A stretch of 64,000 bases of DNA from an uncultured Clostridium sp. (GTDB taxonomy: Bacteria > Bacillota > Clostridia > TANB77 > CAG-508), in the NCBI GenBank assembly GCA_900553125.1, contig USCB01000001.1:88022-152021 (forward strand), read 5' to 3'. A program made the translations under genes and the position numbers. Of this stretch, positions 36,013 through 45,600 are shown one piece after another; position 1 is the stretch's first letter; each line of letters begins with the position of its first letter. A model generated the notes under the pieces. The model made no database searches and was not told the DNA's origin. It worked only from the letters and a program-made list of their open reading frames with translations.

Positions 36013-37215
36013 ATGGGATTAATAAAAGCAACTATAGGAGCAGTTGGCTCAACTTTAAAAGACCAATGGAAAGAGGCTATAAGATGTGAAGAAATGACAA
36101 ATGATATTTTGATGGTAAAGAAAACAACACCAACAAGAGTAATATCAAATGGAAGTACAATAATTGTAGCACCAGGTCAATGTGCGATCATATATGACAA
36201 CGGAAGAGTAATTGATGCAACAGCAGAAGAGGGAGCATATACATTTGATTCTTCATCAACACCATCATTCTTTGCAGGAAATTTTGGTGGAGTTTTTAAA
36301 GAAATGTGGCAAAGATTTACATATAATGGAGCAACATCAAAAGAACAAGCAGTGTATTTCTTTAATATGAAGGAAATAATGGATAACAAATTTGGAACAC
36401 CTGCACCAGTGCCATTTCAAGATTGGTCACACCCAATTCCAAATCAGATGACAGGGACAATAACACCTCTAAGAGTGGAAGTAAAATGCTTTGGAAAATA
36501 TACTTTCAAAATTGAAAATCCAGCTATATTTATGAATGAAATTGCTGGAACAGCTGAGGTATACAAAAAAAGTGATTTAACAGAACAAATAAGGTCAGAA
36601 GTAATAGGCACATTTCAAAATATACTAAATGAATTAGGAAATTCTGAACATAAAGTACCTGTTTTAGAGTTACCAAGTCAGACTGATGAAATAAAACAAA
36701 TAATGGATCGAAACGTATTTGATGAACCAATACGTAGAAGAGGAATTTGTTTGGTTGGATTTATAGTAGAATCAGTGACACTAGATGAAGAATCAGAAAA
36801 GAAAATTGATAATTACGAACTTAGCAGCAATGCATATATGCAACAAGGAACACTTACAGGAGCATATGCAAATGCCGTGCAAGATGCGGCTAAAAATAGT
36901 AATGGAGCCATGAATGGATTTATGGGAATTGGAATGATGAATATGGCAAGTAATGGAATTACAGGAGGAGCAACAACAGGACCATGGCAACAAACACAGG
37001 ATAAAGATTTTAAAGTTAATTCTGTAACAACTACAGAAAATCAAATAAAATTAAGTACTGCAAATGAATGGATATGTGAATGTGGAACTAAAAATACTGG
37101 AAAATTTTGTAGCAATTGTGGAAAAAAACATGAAACAAACAAGGTTTGTCCTAAATGTGGAAATATAAATGAACCTACAAGCAATTTTTGCAATGAATGT
37201 GGAGAAAGATTATAA
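36013..37215 (+). CDS. SPFH-domain protein with C-terminal double zinc ribbon (YdjI-like)
   Basis: A 400-residue protein whose N-terminal SPFH/band-7 region (about 35-250) includes NGSTIIVAPGQCAIIYDNGR, VKCFGKYTFKIENP and the RRGICLVGFIVESVTLDEE strand-helix. A Gly/Met/Asn-rich linker is followed by two zinc ribbons (CECGTKNTGKFCSNCG and CPKCGNINEPTSNFCNECG). It probably forms membrane-associated rings. It is cotranscribed with the Tim44-like gene, with AGGAGG before the ATG. Confidence 0.85.
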   Translation: MGLIKATIGAVGSTLKDQWKEAIRCEEMTNDILMVKKTTPTRVISNGSTIIVAPGQCAIIYDNGRVIDATAEEGAYTFDSSSTPSFFAGNFGGVFKEMWQRFTYNGATSKEQAVYFFNMKEIMDNKFGTPAPVPFQDWSHPIPNQMTGTITPLRVEVKCFGKYTFKIENPAIFMNEIAGTAEVYKKSDLTEQIRSEVIGTFQNILNELGNSEHKVPVLELPSQTDEIKQIMDRNVFDEPIRRRGICLVGFIVESVTLDEESEKKIDNYELSSNAYMQQGTLTGAYANAVQDAAKNSNGAMNGFMGIGMMNMASNGITGGATTGPWQQTQDKDFKVNSVTTTENQIKLSTANEWICECGTKNTGKFCSNCGKKHETNKVCPKCGNINEPTSNFCNECGERL

Positions 37216-37321
37216 CAATAAAAGAGCGAAATGTTAGTAGTTGAGGTGGAATAATGTGAAGTTTTTCTGCCTCAATCTTTTTTCCATTTGGTGATATAAA
37301 ATAAATGAGGAGAAAATGAAG

Positions 37322-37789
37322 ATGAATAAACAAAAAATAATGAAACAAGCAAAACAAAATGCTGACAATGGAATAAGGCAAAAAGAAGGCGGACCATTTG
37401 GTGCAGTAATAACAGACAAAGAAGGAAATATAATTTCGAACGGAAATAACCAAGTATTAAAACAAAAAGACCCAACAGCACATGCAGAAATGGTAGCAAT
37501 AAGAAATGCCTGTAAAAAATTAGACAAATATGATTTATCAGATTACATATTATATACATCATGTGAACCTTGTCCAATGTGCTTATCGGCTATAATTTGG
37601 GCAAATATAAAAGAAGTATATTATGGATGCACAAAAGAGGATGCTGGAAATATAGGATTTAGAGATGATGTAATATATGATTATTTGAAAGGAAAAAATA
37701 AAGACCTAATAAATTTGAAACAAATAGATAGAGAAGAATGTATAAAAACATTTGAAGAATATAAAAGACAAAATGGAATTATATATTGA
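37322..37789 (+). CDS. guaD: Guanine deaminase-type cytidine deaminase-fold enzyme
   Basis: The 155-residue protein has zinc and proton-shuttle motifs GGPFGAVI, DPTAHAEMVAIRNACK and TSCEPCPMCLSAIIW, and a C-terminal segment (GFRDDVIYDYL) like B. subtilis GuaD. It likely converts guanine to xanthine. tRNA adenosine deaminase TadA is the main alternative but lacks this tail. ATG 37322 sits nine bases from AGGAG; ATG 37316 is only three bases from it. Confidence 0.85.
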   Translation: MNKQKIMKQAKQNADNGIRQKEGGPFGAVITDKEGNIISNGNNQVLKQKDPTAHAEMVAIRNACKKLDKYDLSDYILYTSCEPCPMCLSAIIWANIKEVYYGCTKEDAGNIGFRDDVIYDYLKGKNKDLINLKQIDREECIKTFEEYKRQNGIIY

Positions 37790-37830
37790 AAAATAGCCCA
37801 AAATTGTAAAAACAAGTTTGGGCTATTTTT
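37789..37830. terminator. Bidirectional terminator between guaD and the amidase gene
   Basis: AAAAATAGCCCA (37789-37800) pairs exactly with TGGGCTATTTTT (37819-37830). Confidence 0.85.
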
Positions 37831-39184
37831 ATAAGTTACAATATGATTTTATACTATCTGATATAGCATCTATATATCCATTCATATTATTAATAATATT
37901 ATTTAAATCATTTTCAATAGACATATAGCCTAAATTAATAATATAAGTTTCAATTCCTGAATTTGAATTATAGTACTTATTAGTACCAAATTTAGTATTT
38001 CTACCATCAACAAAAGCATTAGTGGAAATTCCACCGGTTTCTCTAATAATATAAAAATAAGGAGTAGTCAAAGTAATATTATATGGTTCATATTTACCTC
38101 TGATAGCATTAGATTTGAATGCAAGAATATCACTATTTGTAAAATTACGAACATATACTCCATCAGATTTTTTGAATTGATTATTTTCTGAGTAATATAA
38201 TCCAGATTTATTTACTAAATTTTCTGCAAGATGGCTTGCAAAATCTAAATTACAATTACCTGGAGAATATACTTCAATACCACCGTTTTTCTTATCATAA
38301 GAGGTTCCATTAATTTGAAGAGATATTAAAAGTTTAGCATGAGTAGCATTTAAAATATTAATTCTTCCATTTTCATCATACATATTATTAGCAGTATCTT
38401 CTTTATCTGAAGAATTTTCATCTCTTGAAATAAAAACCTTTAACCCCAAATTTTCGAGTTTAGATTTCAATTTTAAACCATAATTTAAAACTAATTCTGA
38501 TTCTGTATAATCACCAGATGAAGACCCCTTATCAAGTCCGTCATGAGATGGGTCAATTGCAATATCATATACATCATCAGGTAAATTTGTTTCTTTATTT
38601 ACCGATATAGACATGTAATTTATGTCATTATAAGTATTAAAAGAAATATTTATTTTATTGTTACTATTATTTTTAGTAATTGTATAATATGTAATATCAT
38701 CATATTCTGAGTCATTAGATAATGAATAATATTTAACATCACTATTAGAATAGGTGATTTTTATCAAAAGATAATATGTATCTATTGATAAATTTTCCAA
38801 ATCTATACCATTATTTATTTCATCAGAAGTAGAAAATGAACATACATTATCTGAATAATTAAAATTTGCCTTTATACTATTTTCATTGCCATTTAGATTT
38901 CTTATTACTAAATCAACATAATTTATTTTGATACCTGAAACTTTAATAATATCAATAGTTCCATCTAAATTAAAATGAGTTCCATAGGTTGCAAATTTTG
39001 TGATTTTCGCATTTGTATTTTTTTCAATAGTACTAAAAAGTTGTGTTTTTTGTTCTTCAGCAATTTTAGTTGGATTAGTATCTGTATGAAATTTTATGAA
39101 TATTAGAATAATCATTAAGATTATAAAGAGAATTACTATATTTTTTATATAAAATTCTTTAGGTTTTGATAGATTTAGTTTCAA
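37829..39184 (-). CDS. N-acetylmuramoyl-L-alanine amidase (amidase_3) with an altered zinc site
   Basis: The protein of about 451 residues has an N-terminal membrane anchor, an Ig-like or stalk region of about 170 residues, and a C-terminal amidase_3 domain. IDPSHDGLDKG and YTESELVLNYGL give the first His and Glu, and INLGYMSIENDL the last Glu. The usual second zinc His (SIHANA) is Gln290 in LLISLQINGT, so activity may be reduced or lost. TTG 39184 has AGGTGAT upstream; a GTG three codons earlier lies inside that site. Wall remodelling or substrate binding is inferred. Confidence 0.8.
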   Translation of the reverse strand: MKLNLSKPKEFYIKNIVILFIILMIILIFIKFHTDTNPTKIAEEQKTQLFSTIEKNTNAKITKFATYGTHFNLDGTIDIIKVSGIKINYVDLVIRNLNGNENSIKANFNYSDNVCSFSTSDEINNGIDLENLSIDTYYLLIKITYSNSDVKYYSLSNDSEYDDITYYTITKNNSNNKINISFNTYNDINYMSISVNKETNLPDDVYDIAIDPSHDGLDKGSSSGDYTESELVLNYGLKLKSKLENLGLKVFISRDENSSDKEDTANNMYDENGRINILNATHAKLLISLQINGTSYDKKNGGIEVYSPGNCNLDFASHLAENLVNKSGLYYSENNQFKKSDGVYVRNFTNSDILAFKSNAIRGKYEPYNITLTTPYFYIIRETGGISTNAFVDGRNTKFGTNKYYNSNSGIETYIINLGYMSIENDLNNIINNMNGYIDAISDSIKSYCNL

Positions 39185-39246
39185 TAAAATCACCTCATGT
39201 TACATTTTTTTAAAATATATAAGAAAAATGTAAATATGTCAAGAAA

Positions 39247-39603
39247 TTACTCGATTTCTGTCAATTTTAGATTATATTTATCTTCAAAAACCTTCTTTTT
39301 AGCAATATATTCTTTAGTCTTAAATCCCTTAACATCAATAACATCATAGGTTCCATCATTATTAAATACAATAAAGTCAGCTTTGTATTTTAAGCCAGGT
39401 GCAAGAATGAATGTTGGTTGCAGACAAAAACCTTTTATATCGTTACATTTTAACCTTAATTTTAAATCATTGTAATAATTTGCTTCTTTTAAACTATCAA
39501 ATGTATGACCATCTACAGAAGTTTTATATGACCTGTATTTGGCTTTTTTTGATGTTTTTTTACCTGTGTAATTTTTATAATCTTCTATGCTCCAGTGTTC
39601 CAT
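39247..39603 (-). CDS. DUF1064-family protein (phage-type nuclease-like)
   Basis: The 118-residue protein shows DUF1064 features: KYRSYKTSVDGHTFDSLKEA, the Gln-Pro in GFCLQPTFIL, LKYKADFIVFNNDG and IDVKGFKTKEYIAKKK. The D...E...D-x-K pattern is that of PD-(D/E)XK nucleases, and relatives are common in phages. Here it stands alone. ATG 39603 follows GAAAGGATA; the longer frame would run through a palindromic repeat. A stray phage gene is plausible. Confidence 0.8.
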   Translation of the reverse strand: MEHWSIEDYKNYTGKKTSKKAKYRSYKTSVDGHTFDSLKEANYYNDLKLRLKCNDIKGFCLQPTFILAPGLKYKADFIVFNNDGTYDVIDVKGFKTKEYIAKKKVFEDKYNLKLTEIE

Positions 39604-39626
39604 AATTTTTATCCTTTCTTTTTTTG

Positions 39627-39668
39627 GATTGGGGACGGTTCTTTTCGCGAAAAGAACCGTCCCCAATC
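39627..39668. repeat. Perfect 42-base palindromic repeat
   Basis: GATTGGGGACGGTTCTTTTC plus G at 39627-39647 is followed directly by its exact complement (39648-39668), with no loop. It is the cleanest copy of the GGGGACGGTTCTTTT family and lies just upstream of the DUF1064 gene. Confidence 0.92.
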
Positions 39669-39743
39669 AGAAAAAATGTCCCTTACAAACAAATATTTTA
39701 CTAAAACCTTCCAAATATGTCAATAAATAATCAAAAATAAAGC

Positions 39744-39771
39744 TTGTAAAAAACAAAAAATGTGATATAAT
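39744..39771 (+). promoter_or_regulatory. Promoter for the rubrerythrin gene
   Basis: TTGTAA (39744-39749), a 16-base spacer and TATAAT (39766-39771) with TG two bases ahead. Confidence 0.65.
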
Positions 39772-39797
39772 AAGAAAAAATTTAGGAGGTACCAAAA

Positions 39798-40331
39798 ATG
39801 GATTTAAAAGGAACAAAAACAGAAGCTAATTTAAAGGCAGCATTTGCAGGAGAATCGCAAGCAAGAAATAAATATACTTATTTTGCAAGTCAAGCAAAAA
39901 AAGATGGATATGAACAAATAGCAGCAATATTTGAAGAAACTGCTCAAAATGAAAAAGAACATGCAAAAATGTGGTTTAAAGAGTTAAATGGAATTGGTAG
40001 CACTGCTGAAAACCTAAAAGCAGCAGCTGATGGAGAAAACTATGAATGGACAGACATGTATGACGAATTTGCTAAAGTTGCTAAAGAAGAGGGATTTGAC
40101 AGAATTGCATATCTTTTTGAAGCAGTTGGAAAAATAGAAAAAGAACATGAAGAAAGATTTAAGAAATTATTAGAAAATGTTGAAGAAAGAAAAGTTTTCG
40201 AAGCAGGAGAAGTTAAAATTTGGAAATGTAGAAACTGTGGTCATATTGTTGTTGGTACAAAAGCACCAGAAATTTGTCCAGTTTGCAGTCACCCACAAGC
40301 TTACTTTGAAATTAAAGCTGAAAATTATTAA
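39798..40331 (+). CDS. rbr: Rubrerythrin (peroxide reductase)
   Basis: The 177-residue protein has a ferritin-like di-iron domain (FAGESQARNKYTYFA, EETAQNEKEHAKMWF, EAVGKIEKEHEERF) and a C-terminal rubredoxin-type iron site with two CxxC (WKCRNCGHIV and ICPVCSHPQAYFEI). It reduces hydrogen peroxide in anaerobes. TAGGAGG precedes the ATG. A terminator follows, so it is probably monocistronic. Confidence 0.96.
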   Translation: MDLKGTKTEANLKAAFAGESQARNKYTYFASQAKKDGYEQIAAIFEETAQNEKEHAKMWFKELNGIGSTAENLKAAADGENYEWTDMYDEFAKVAKEEGFDRIAYLFEAVGKIEKEHEERFKKLLENVEERKVFEAGEVKIWKCRNCGHIVVGTKAPEICPVCSHPQAYFEIKAENY

Positions 40332-40341
40332 TATATTTACA

Positions 40342-40376
40342 TCCTTGGAAATCAGTTGGTTTCTAAGGATTTTTGT
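40342..40376 (+). terminator. Terminator after the rubrerythrin gene
   Basis: An 11-bp stem (40342-40352 with 40361-40371, one G-U pair) ends in TTTTTG. Confidence 0.75.
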
Positions 40377-40393
40377 AATAGAAGGAGAAAAAA

Positions 40394-40927
40394 ATGAAAA
40401 TATTAATAGGAACAAAAAATCCGGGAAAAATGCAAGGGGCAAAAGAGGCATTTGAGAAATATTTTGAGGATGTTGAAATAGAAGGAATACCAGTAAATTC
40501 AGATGTAAATGCACAACCTTTAAACAAAGAAATATTTCAAGGTGCACAAAATAGAGTTGCAAATTTGAAAAGATATGCAAAAGAAAATAATATGAGTGCG
40601 GACTTTTATGTAGCAAGTGAGGGTGGAATTCAAAATTTACTATGTTATGAATGGATTGATTTTAACGCAGTTGTCATAGAAGATAAAAACGGAACAGTAA
40701 GCTATGGAATGAGCCAAGGTTTTCCAATTCCTGATAAATACATAGAAGAAATTAAAGAAAACGAATTAGGAAGTGTTATGGATAGACTTTTTGAAGGACA
40801 TGATTTAGGAAAAGGAAAAGGTGGAATTGGTTTATTGACTCATGGAGAGTTATCCAGAATTGATTTAACTAGAAATGCTTTTATTATGGCTTTAACGAAA
40901 TATATTAATGGGGATATATGGAGATAA
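40394..40927 (+). CDS. Inosine/xanthosine triphosphatase (DUF84/YjjX family)
   Basis: The 177-residue protein shows the family pattern GTKNPGKMQGAKEAFEKYF near the start, GAQNRVANL, ASEGGIQ (acidic metal site), SYGMSQGFPIPD and GHDLGKGKGGIGLLTHGELSR. It removes non-canonical purine triphosphates from the nucleotide pool. GAAGGAG precedes the ATG. It lies directly upstream of the type III toxin-antitoxin promoter. Confidence 0.9.
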   Translation: MKILIGTKNPGKMQGAKEAFEKYFEDVEIEGIPVNSDVNAQPLNKEIFQGAQNRVANLKRYAKENNMSADFYVASEGGIQNLLCYEWIDFNAVVIEDKNGTVSYGMSQGFPIPDKYIEEIKENELGSVMDRLFEGHDLGKGKGGIGLLTHGELSRIDLTRNAFIMALTKYINGDIWR

Positions 40928-40977
40928 ATGCACAACGTAGAATAAAAAAATAGTAATATAAAAATCTAATCAAAGCA

Positions 40978-41007
40978 TTGACATACAAGCATATTTTATG
41001 CTATTAT
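40978..41007 (+). promoter_or_regulatory. Promoter of the type III toxin-antitoxin locus
   Basis: TTGACA (40978-40983), an 18-base spacer and TATTAT (41002-41007), with TG directly before the -10 (extended). It reads into the tandem RNA repeats. Confidence 0.75.
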
Positions 41008-41013
41008 GAATAT

Positions 41014-41171
41014 AATAATAAAGAACATCATTGTTAAATAAATGTGTTTGTCGCCGCCCCTTTGGCGAGTTATAAATGAGAGAGTGAATAAATGTGTTTG
41101 TCGCCGCCTCTTTGGCGAGTTATAAATGAGAGAGTGAATAAATAATGAGGCTTACCGTTAATGGTAAGCCT
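41014..41171 (+). ncRNA. Type III antitoxin RNA: two 50-nt tandem repeats plus hairpin
   Basis: Two direct repeats with an exact 50-base period (41037-41086 and 41087-41136) differ at one base (C41059/T41109). A partial third copy of about seven bases follows (41137-41143). Each unit contains TCGCCGCC..TTGGCGA, able to form a short stem with flanking single strand. A 9-bp hairpin follows (AGGCTTACC, 41148-41156, with 41163-41171) before the toxin gene. Promoter, about two repeats, hairpin and toxin is the CptIN-type layout, where the toxin cuts the repeat RNA into inhibitory units. The 5' end is estimated from the promoter. Confidence 0.8.
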
Positions 41172-41192
41172 TATACTGTATAAGGAGGAAAC

Positions 41193-41684
41193 ATGCAAAT
41201 AGACGTAGGAAAATTTTATTTTATAAAAGACGAGTTCTTTGAAATTGTAAATGATAAAGAATTAATGAAAAATAAAGAAAATGGCATAAAAAGACCTTGT
41301 TATTATTGTTTTAAAAGCAAAGAAAACGAAAAAATAATATGGTTTATACCTGTAAGTACAAAAATTGATAAATACGAAAAAATATATAATAATAAAATTC
41401 AAAAACAAAAAGAATTAGGAAAAAATCCTTCTGTTGATACTATTGTTTTTGGTTTTGTAGCTAATACATATAGTACATTTTTAATACAAAATATGTTTCC
41501 AGTTACAGAAAAATATATTGAATGTAAATATGTAAAAAATAAAGTGGAAATAACAGTATCAAATAGATTGCAAGAAGAGATAATATTTAAAGCTAATAAA
41601 GTATTAAATTTATATAAGCATGGAATGAAAAACATAGTGTTTCCAAATATAAACAATATATTAAAAAAGCTCGAAAATAGCTAA
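41193..41684 (+). CDS. Type III toxin-antitoxin endoribonuclease toxin, CptN/TenpN (ToxN-like) family
   Basis: The 163-residue protein has the family landmarks as I know them: FYFIKDEFFEIVNDKELM, the Tyr-rich RPCYYCF, IIWFIPVSTKIDKYEKIYNN, FLIQNMFPVTEKYIE and a final KANKVLNLYKHGMKN helix. These toxins are RNases held inactive by a repeat RNA made just upstream. AAGGAGGAAAC precedes the ATG, 21 bases after the hairpin. The system may act in plasmid/chromosome maintenance or phage abortive infection. Family is confident from pattern; subfamily is less sure. Confidence 0.85.
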   Translation: MQIDVGKFYFIKDEFFEIVNDKELMKNKENGIKRPCYYCFKSKENEKIIWFIPVSTKIDKYEKIYNNKIQKQKELGKNPSVDTIVFGFVANTYSTFLIQNMFPVTEKYIECKYVKNKVEITVSNRLQEEIIFKANKVLNLYKHGMKNIVFPNINNILKKLENS

Positions 41685-41795
41685 ATAAATACAATGCAAC
41701 CAAAAGTAGCATAGATGTAAATAAAAGTTTATAGAAAAAATACCAAGAATTGTTTAAAATAAAAACAGAAAAATTAAACAAGGAGGAACAAAAAA

Positions 41796-42473
41796 ATGAA
41801 ATTTAATGAGAACTTAAAATATTTAAGAAAGGAAGCAAAATTAACTCAGGAACAACTAGCTGAAAAATTAAATGTATCAAGACAAGCAGTTACAAAATGG
41901 GAAAGTGGGCAATCACTTCCAGATATTCAAAATTTAAAAGAAATGGCAGATATGTTTGAAGTTACAATGGATGCATTGGTAGGAGATATTGGAACTAAAA
42001 AAGAAAGTGTTATAAATAAAAAAATAAATGATATAGGATATTTTATTTTTGCAACTGTTGTTGTTATAGGAATATGTATAATATCAGTAATGGAATATAT
42101 TAATACAGTTACAAATGATGAAAATAAAGTAATTATATCTTATATAATGTTAGGAATAGGAGCATTTATATTTTTTGTATATATTTTAAAAAAATACTTA
42201 CAGAATTCAAATGAACCAATCATAAATATGAAAGATACTATTGAAGGAAAAAAAGAAAGAAAAAAATATATAATAAATAGATATAAAACAATGATTTTTG
42301 CAGATATATTTTTTTCAATAATATTTGGCTTGCCAAATGCAATGAGTGGTTTGTCAGATTTTTTTGGAAACTTTATAGAAAATATTATTATGTTTCTTTT
42401 AATAACAATATTTGTAGCAATAAAAAATTATGTGGATTTGGAGAAAAAAGTTAAAGAATTAAATAAAGAATAA
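41796..42473 (+). CDS. XRE-family regulator with C-terminal membrane domain
   Basis: The 225-residue protein has a helix-turn-helix domain (about 3-62, LTQEQLAEKLNVSRQAVTKW and LPDIQNLKEMADMFEV) followed by about four membrane segments. This layout is common in Firmicutes signalling regulators that tie DNA binding to the membrane. AAGGAGGAAC precedes the ATG. It is unlikely to belong to the toxin locus, which has its own complete unit. Targets unknown. Confidence 0.85.
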   Translation: MKFNENLKYLRKEAKLTQEQLAEKLNVSRQAVTKWESGQSLPDIQNLKEMADMFEVTMDALVGDIGTKKESVINKKINDIGYFIFATVVVIGICIISVMEYINTVTNDENKVIISYIMLGIGAFIFFVYILKKYLQNSNEPIINMKDTIEGKKERKKYIINRYKTMIFADIFFSIIFGLPNAMSGLSDFFGNFIENIIMFLLITIFVAIKNYVDLEKKVKELNKE

Positions 42474-42622
42474 ATATAATAGGATAAATTTTACCTTGAA
42501 AAGGGTTAGAAAAAATTTAAAGAATTTTAGTTTTTTGCCAATTTGTTTTTAAACACATAAATGTATAAAAAATCCCCAAACAGCAAACAATAACCACAAA
42601 AAGCAAAAAAGGGGAAAAATTT

Positions 42623-45600
42623 ATGACCACAAAACAACTAAAACTAGAAGGAGCACTTCTAAACAAACAAGAATTATATGAACACCTAGAAAAAATAGCA
42701 AGTACACATAATACAAAACTCAAATCAGACAAAAACACATATCCAATACCAGGGCTAAAAGAAAACTACCAAGTAATAAAAGAAGTGTATAACCTTTTAA
42801 ATGAACATATAAAACAAAAAATAGCCATACATCCAGCAGGAGAATGGCTACTAGATAATTTCTATATAATAGAAGAAGTAACAAAATCCATAGAGAAAGA
42901 GCTAACCCTTGAAAAATATACAAACTTTGTTGGCATAGCAAACGGAAAATATCAAGGGTTTGCAAGAATATATGTATTATCTGCAGAAATAGTAAATTAT
43001 ACAGACAATAAAATAACCAGAGAAATATTAGAAAATGGAATTACTGCTTACCAAACAAAAAAGAATTTAAGTATGGACGAAATATGGAATATAGGACTAT
43101 TTCTATGGATAGCAATTATAGAAAATATAAGGCAAATATGTGAAGTAATTTATGTATCTCAAATTGAAAAATTTAAAGTCGAATCTATTGTAGAAAGATT
43201 AGTTGATTTAACTCCAAAACAAAATCAAAAATTTGAAAATCAAAAAACAACCAAAAAATTAAAAATAAAAACGTATGACTTAAAATATCCATTTATAGAA
43301 TATATGTCATATAAACTAAAAAAATATGGAAAGAAAACAGAAAGTTACCTAAAAATATTAGAAGAAGAAACCTTAAAAACAGGTTCATCAGTTTCAGAAA
43401 TAATAAAAAGAGAACACTTTGATATTGCAGTAAGAAAAATAACAATAGGAAATTGTATAACATCAATAAAAAAGATTCAAAGAATAAATTTCTTAGAAAT
43501 ATTTGAGAAAATAAATGGTGTAGAGGAAGTATTAAGACAGGACCCATCAGGTGTATATGAAAATATGGATTATAAGACAAAAGAAGATTATAGAAACAAA
43601 ATAAAAGAAATTTCTAAAAAAACAAAAATATCTGAAATGTATATAGCACAAAAACTTCTAGAACTAGCAATAGAGGCAAAGTCAAATTCTGATGAAAATA
43701 ATTGTAATACAGAAATAATAACTGAAAAAATAAAAAAGACGCATATTGGATATTATTTATTTGGGAAAAATGTAAATTTATTATATAAAAAATTGCAATA
43801 CAATGAGGAAAAGGCAATATCTCCAAATAAAAAAACAAAAATATATATTTATTTTGTATATATATTAACAGTGATTGTTGCAGGTGTAATTGCCAGCAAA
43901 TATCCACAAAATCCGCACAATATGTGGATTAATGTAATATCATTTTTACTATTAATAATACCAATTTCAGAACTTGTAATTCAGATTACACAATACATTC
44001 TGAGTAAAATTGTAAAACCAAAATTGATACCAAAAATGGATTTTTATAATGGAATTCCAAAAGATGAAGCAACAATTGTTGTAATTCCAACAATAGTAAG
44101 TTCAAAAGAAAAAGTAAAAGAAATGTTTAGAAAACTAGAAGTGGATTTTCTAGCAAATAAATCAGAAAACCTTTATTTTTGCCTACTTGGAGATTGCAAG
44201 GAAAGTAATTTAGAACAAGAAAATTATGATAGAGAAGTTATAAAAAAAGGCTTAGAAGAAGTACAAAGATTAAATCAAAAATATGAAAATAATGAATTTC
44301 CAATATTTCATTTTATTTATAGAAAAAGAAAATGGAATGACAAAGAAGGTTCATACTTGGGCTGGGAAAGAAAAAGAGGAGCATTAACCGAATTTTCTGA
44401 ATTTTTGCTAGGAAATATTAATGAACAAGAACAGGAAGAAAAATTTAATGTAAATACTTTAATAGATTACAAAAAAGAAATGCCAAAAATAAAATATGTA
44501 ATAACACTAGATAGTGATACAGACCTAAGTTTAAATTCAGCTTATGAGCTTGTTGGTTCAATGGCACATATTTTAAACAAACCAGAAATACACGATGGAA
44601 AAGTAGTAACAGGATATGGTCTAATTCAGCCACGCGTTGGTATAAATTTAGATGTAAGCTATAAAACTTTATTTACAAAAATATTTGCGGGAAGTGGTGG
44701 AATTGATTCATATTCAAATGCAATATCAGATATTTACCAAGATAATTTTGGAGAAGGAATATTTACGGGAAAGGGTATTTTTGATTTACAATTATACTCG
44801 AAAATACTAAAAAATGAAATACCAGAAAATACAGTACTAAGTCACGATTTGCTAGAAGGAAGTTATTTAAGATGTGGTTTAGCATCAGACATTTTAATAA
44901 TGGATGGATATCCAACAAAATATTTAAGTTTTATGGCAAGGCTTTCTAGGTGGATTAGAGGAGACTGGCAAATTGTAGGATGGCTTAAAAACCAAAAATT
45001 AAATTTACTTTCTAAATATAAAATATTTGATAATTTAAGAAGAAGTTTATTTGAAATTTCTATAATAATTGCAAGTATTTACTTTTTAATAATATCAAAT
45101 ATATTCAAAATAAGTGTAGTATTTCCAGTTACACTACTTGGAATTATTGCAATATTGCCATTTATTTTAGAATATTTAAATGTAATAATTTTCAAAAAAG
45201 ATGGAGAACAAAAACAAAATACATTCACTCCTAAAATTGCAGGGGTTACAGGTGCTATTTATAGAGCTTTTATAACATTTAGCAGTCTACCATATAAGGC
45301 TTATGTAAGTGCAAAAGCAATTGTAATAACTTTATATAGAGTTTTGATAAGTAAAAAACACAAATTAGAATGGATGACCTCAGAAGAAGCTGAAAAGATA
45401 CTAAAAGATGATATTGTTAGTTTTCATAAATTAATGTATTTTAATACAATTTTAGGTTTTATAACTTTAGTATATTTTTGTACTAAAACAGATATACTCG
45501 GAGCCGTAATTGGCATAATTTGGCTACTTGCTCCAAGCTTAATGTGGCTTATAAGTAAAGATATAAAACAAAAAAATCCCAAAGCAGAGCTAGAAACAGG

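Noticed and set aside
39604..39666. N-terminal extension of the DUF1064 protein
   Set aside because: The extension reads through the palindromic repeat, while ATG 39603 has a good ribosome site.
41037..41143. Direct repeats at 50-base period as a small CRISPR array
   Set aside because: The copies are contiguous with no spacers, no cas genes are present, and the promoter-repeat-hairpin-toxin order fits a type III antitoxin RNA.
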